Positions 6,749-8,033 of a stretch of DNA of 8,033 nucleotides are shown here, piece by piece; positions within the stretch are counted from its first letter, which is position 1, and each line of letters starts with the position of its first letter. The notes under the pieces are model-generated. The model searched no databases, was not told where the DNA came from, and worked only from the letters and a program-made list of their open reading frames with translations. The translations under genes and the position numbers were made by a program. Location of the stretch: contig QIAW01000248.1 of the NCBI GenBank assembly GCA_003225655.1, forward strand, positions 19,727 to 27,759. Direction: 5' to 3'. The stretch is from Acidobacteriota bacterium. Its GTDB lineage: Bacteria; Acidobacteriota; Terriglobia; Terriglobales; Acidobacteriaceae.

Positions 6749-7772
6749 CGGCGACGGGCACAATGAAATTGTGCTGATCCGCGACTTCAAGCTGCAGATT
6801 CTGGAAGGCAGCACAGGAAAATTGCGCCACTGGGTCTGGATGCCTGCGGCCGAGCCCGCGAAGGGCTCCAAGGCGCCCTATGAGCTCGAGAACGGCGACG
6901 CTGTGGCCTTTCTAAATCTTTCCGGCTCAAAGGACCGCCGCGAAATTTTGATCAAAGACCGCTACCGGAATTTCTGGATCTACAACAATAGCCTCGAGCT
7001 GCTGTGGAAGGGGCAGGGGCAGACCGGCCACTTCCCGTATCCGCTCGATATTGACGGCGACGGCCGCGACGAATTCATGCTCGGCTACGCGTTGTGGGAC
7101 CACAGCGGACGCCAGCTTTGGAGCCACGACGATGAGTTGCAAGACCATACCGATGCCGCTATCGTGGGAAACTTCAGCGGTGATCCCGAGGCAGAGCCGC
7201 GCGGATATGCCGCCGGCAGCGATGAAGGCCTACTGATCTTCGACCGGCGTGGCCAGATTTTGAAACACATACGCGTGGGCCATGCGCAGAACGCAAGCAT
7301 CGCGAAATATCGTCCTGATCTGCCGGGATTGCAGTACATGCTGATTAATTTCTGGAAGAGTCCGGGCATCGTCACGCTGTTTGATTTTGACGGCAACATT
7401 CTGGCGCAGGAGGAACCGACCCATGCCGGCAGTCCGCTGCTGCCAGTGAACTGGCGCGGCGATGGCCAGGAGTTTGCGCTGCTCTCCGCAAATCCGAGCG
7501 AAGGCGGCATGCTCGATGGCCACCTGCGCCGCGTGGTAATCTTCCCGGAAGATGGCCACCCGGAAATGTGCATGCACGCGATGGATCTCACCGGCGACGC
7601 ACGCGATGAGGTGATCTTCTGGGACCAACAGAGCGTATGGATTTATACGCAGGACCGCCCGTTTACCGGCGAGCGTATCTACGCACCGGTGCGCAATCCT
7701 CACTACAATGAATCGAATTACCGGGCCAACGTTTCACTGCCGGCGTGGCGGGAGCATCCGCCAAAATCTTGA
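6729..7772 (+). pseudogene. C-terminal fragment: main part of FG-GAP propeller
   Basis: After the frameshift the propeller continues in frame 3 from FQIHDIDGDGHNEIVL to a natural-looking end at TGA 7770-7772 (AWREHPPKS). Repeated blade patterns are visible: strand, Asp-Gly-Asp loop, strand, then a D-x-x-G-x-x-L turn (ALWDHSGRQLWSHDDE, LIFDRRGQILKHIRVG, TLFDFDGNILAQEEP). HTDAAIVGNF near 7147-7176 resembles the His-Asp segment of rhamnogalacturonan lyase propellers. The same frame stays open back to about 6345, but the upstream translation there is a shadow of the middle fragment, so a start at 6345 is not credible. Confidence 0.6.
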
Positions 7773-7822
7773 GGGAATTGGTCATCGGGTTCCTTGGTTG
7801 TGGGCCGGATGGATCCAGCCAC

Positions 7823-8011
7823 TCAGCCGGTATCCGACACCAGTTCAAAGCTGACACGGGTACCGCAGTGCTTGCAGGCGGGAAACTTTTCGTCTTTCTT
7901 TAAGCTTACTTCGTGCGACTGCCGGTGTTCTACGTGGACTGCTTTATAGATTCCGGCCTTCGGGATTTTCTCTCCGGGCTTGTACGTTGTCTTGGGAGTA
8001 GCGGAAGCCAT
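7823..8011 (-). CDS. small YjzC-like protein with CxxC pair
   Basis: This is a 62-residue protein read from ATG 8011. The frame is also open upstream to the window edge through a TTG at 8023, so a longer start is possible. The pattern YKPGEKIPKAGIYKAVH, then SHEVSLKKDEKFPACKHCGTRVSFELV, resembles the YjzC-type small proteins (KPG-x-x-x-P-x-x-G-x-Y, then a basic segment and GE-x-FP). Here it has a CKHC at 46-49 and several histidines (H26, H29, H33, H48) that could bind a metal. There is no signal peptide or membrane segment, so it is probably cytoplasmic. Function is unknown. No strong Shine-Dalgarno is seen in the few bases available. It is convergent with the broken propeller gene. Confidence 0.7.
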   Translation of the reverse strand: MASATPKTTYKPGEKIPKAGIYKAVHVEHRQSHEVSLKKDEKFPACKHCGTRVSFELVSDTG

Positions 8012-8033
8012 GTGTGAATCCAAGTTGTACAGG

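Larger units (their letters stand above)
5663..7772 (+). pseudogene. Tat-exported LamG-like/FG-GAP beta-propeller protein (rhamnogalacturonan lyase-like), disrupted by nonsense and frameshift
   Basis: Three consecutive open pieces encode one protein of about 700 residues. It begins with a Tat signal peptide (MNRRSFLKK, cleavage probably after AIA near residue 19). A concanavalin/LamG-like domain follows, beginning EDFSGFPPGW near residue 57 and continuing to about base 6465. An FG-GAP-type beta-propeller then runs to the end, with calcium-loop motifs DLDGDGVLD (about 6598-6624), DIDGDGHNE (6741-6767), DIDGDGRDE (7047-7073) and the weaker DLTGDARDE (about 7583-7609). The propeller resembles those of rhamnogalacturonan lyase (PL11-like) proteins, so an extracellular polysaccharide role is plausible but unproven. 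Lesion one is TGA at 6185-6187 inside the LamG-like domain; the same frame continues homology-like sequence directly after it. Lesion two is a shift from frame 2 to frame 3 within about 6722-6731, where ILWQLG jumps to FQIHDIDGDG, suggesting a small deletion. Intact motifs and promoter suggest recent decay or sequence errors. Confidence 0.8.

Noticed and set aside
6719..6750. Programmed ribosomal frameshift joining the middle and C-terminal pieces
   Set aside because: No slippery heptamer or following pseudoknot is evident, and the join appears to lack residues, which suggests a deletion.
7803..7820. Imperfect inverted repeat GGCCGGAT/ATCCAGCC between the convergent genes as a terminator
   Set aside because: It has a mismatch, a two-base loop if fully paired, and no T-tract on either strand.

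Overview
The window looks like a piece of chromosome from a GC-rich soil-type bacterium, most likely an Acidobacteriota member. That is an inference from gene style: a hybrid kinase with an HDFNN H-box, exported TPR proteins, Tat-exported FG-GAP/LamG proteins and a small YjzC-like CxxC protein. No rRNA, tRNA or marker gene is present to prove it. The genes are individually recognisable and mostly unlinked. I see no CRISPR array, insertion sequence, prophage or clear defence island.

Layout. (1) At 2-361 (+) lies the 3' part of a VapC-like PIN-domain toxin whose start is outside the window. (2) At 523-1446 (+) is a stand-alone CHAD-domain protein, probably a polyphosphate binder. (3) At 1447-1567 a short convergent gap carries a CACCACAGAGACACAGAG-type intergenic repeat and a three-unit heptad repeat. 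(4) At 1568-3787 (-) is a membrane hybrid histidine kinase with a periplasmic solute-binding sensor domain and a C-terminal receiver. (5) At 3788-4048 is a 261-bp divergent spacer containing a strong extended -10 promoter. (6) At 4049-5512 (+) is an exported protein with a glycine-rich linker, a thioredoxin-like domain lacking CxxC and TPR repeats. Its promoter is so close to the ATG that the mRNA is probably leaderless. (7) At 5663-7772 (+) is a Tat-exported LamG-like plus FG-GAP beta-propeller protein resembling rhamnogalacturonan lyase-type propellers. It is broken by an in-frame TGA and by a later frameshift. (8) At 7823-8011 (-) is a small YjzC-like protein with a CxxC pair.

How the parts fit. 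The kinase and the exported TPR protein are divergently arranged, but nothing in the sequence shows a shared regulator. The kinase has no partner response regulator or HPt in view, so its output goes elsewhere. The Tat-exported gene has a well-formed promoter (17-bp spacing), a Shine-Dalgarno and intact motifs on either side of both lesions. This points to recent loss of a probable carbohydrate-acting extracellular protein, or to two sequence or assembly errors. The most interesting points are that double-lesion gene, the leaderless glycine-rich/thioredoxin-like/TPR protein, and the two small repeat types between the convergent genes.
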